DNA of 5,305 bases, taken from positions 1-5,305 of the forward strand of contig JAICSL010000143.1 in NCBI GenBank assembly GCA_025936955.1, written 5' to 3'. Shown here piece after piece: positions 5,052 through 5,305 of this stretch (position 1 is its first letter; the number at the start of each line of letters is the position of its first letter). Source of the stretch: Nitrososphaeraceae archaeon. GTDB taxonomy: Archaea; Thermoproteota; Nitrososphaeria; Nitrososphaerales; Nitrososphaeraceae. Both the position numbers and the translations under genes were made by a program. The notes beneath the pieces were generated by a model. It was not told where the DNA came from, searched no databases, and saw only the letters and a program-made list of their open reading frames with translations.

Positions 5052-5305
5052 AAATGCATGGAGATTTATACATATTAACGAAATTTACGTCTAGGAGGCC
5101 ATCTCTCGGGTGATAAATTATTTTATCAGACTGTTTTATTTTAAGTTACTTGATGAAAAACCATACTTGGATTTTTGAACAACAATAACAACAAAAACAA
5201 GACGGCAATATTACAAGAAGAAATCAAACAAGTTTACTTATAAAGGTGATCATAGACTACTATTTTAGTAACTACATAAGTTTGTCAAATTATTTTAAAG
5301 AAATA
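5052..5305. other. Downstream flank without a convincing gene
   Basis: It holds the SDR terminator, an isolated AGGAGG (5093-5098), an AAC/AAT-rich low-complexity stretch (5178-5200) and a TATA-like CTTATAAAG (5237-5245) that might be the promoter of a gene beyond the right edge. The frames here are short: 5110-5178, 5175-5243 and the open-ended GTG frame from 5246. None has recognisable protein character. Confidence 0.5.
5111..5142 (+). terminator. Hairpin and T-rich terminator after the SDR gene
   Basis: A perfect 7-bp inverted repeat TGATAAA/TTTATCA (5111-5117 with 5122-5128, loop TTAT) is followed by GTTTTATTTT (5133-5142). It lies 60 bases after the SDR stop codon. The stem is AT-rich and weak, but hairpin plus T-rich run in this place fits termination or 3'-end formation. 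Confidence 0.55.

Noticed and set aside
5175..5243. TTG frame of 22 codons, Asn-rich
   Set aside because: Made largely by the AAC/AAT low-complexity stretch; no RBS and no conserved character.
5246..5305. GTG frame open to the right edge after AGGTGATC
   Set aside because: Twenty codons with no recognisable family. The 16S-like match overlaps the start itself and the TATA-like box is too close, so a gene cannot be supported.

Overview
The window is AT-rich and carries four protein genes. Start and control signals look archaeal: TATA/BRE-like boxes at leaderless or near-leaderless spacing, little Shine-Dalgarno, and T-tracts for termination. Three of the four proteins are exported and rich in N-glycosylation sequons. 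Together with the mix of families, this suggests a mesophilic ammonia-oxidising archaeon of the Nitrososphaera/Nitrosocosmicus type (Thaumarchaeota/Nitrososphaerota). That assignment is an inference from style and composition; there is no marker gene here.

Layout. (1) Positions 2-1111, plus strand: the 3' part of a secreted serine hydrolase of the class C beta-lactamase / D-Ala-D-Ala carboxypeptidase-like family (peptidase S12 type). Its start lies left of the window, and the visible part opens with a poly-serine linker encoded by a TCC/TCA microsatellite. (2) 1112-1367: a convergent intergenic region with a T-tract terminator for each side, a nested set of inverted repeats and a 14-bp tandem repeat. 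(3) 3768 down to 1368, minus strand: a two-gene operon with a 13-bp gap. The first gene encodes a secreted epoxide-hydrolase-like alpha/beta hydrolase with an Asp nucleophile and a Gln-rich N-terminal linker. The second, started by TTG, encodes an exported thioredoxin-fold protein with a beta-rich C-terminal domain, the architecture of the soluble half of mycobacterial DipZ. Its CxxC motif has lost the second cysteine (CINV). (4) 3769-4217: a 449-bp divergent control region with a promoter for the operon, a promoter for the right-hand gene, an extra strong-looking TATA/BRE box with no gene of its own, and a palindrome. (5) 4218-5051, plus strand: a cytosolic classical short-chain dehydrogenase/reductase (SDR), followed by a hairpin/T-tract terminator. 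(6) 5052-5305: no convincing gene.

How the genes may work together: the operon pairs two exported proteins, a hydrolase that would open epoxides or a related substrate, and a single-cysteine thioredoxin-like protein. The divergent SDR could act on an alcohol or ketone in the cytoplasm. A shared detoxification or small-molecule processing role is possible but is inferred only from neighbourhood. The mature hydrolase contains no cysteine, so the thioredoxin-like protein is not its disulfide-forming partner.

I saw no tRNA, rRNA, CRISPR array, insertion sequence or attachment site. The observations most worth checking are the CINV active site, the His-to-Trp change in the hydrolase cap, and the orphan promoter/hairpin unit at 4031-4176.
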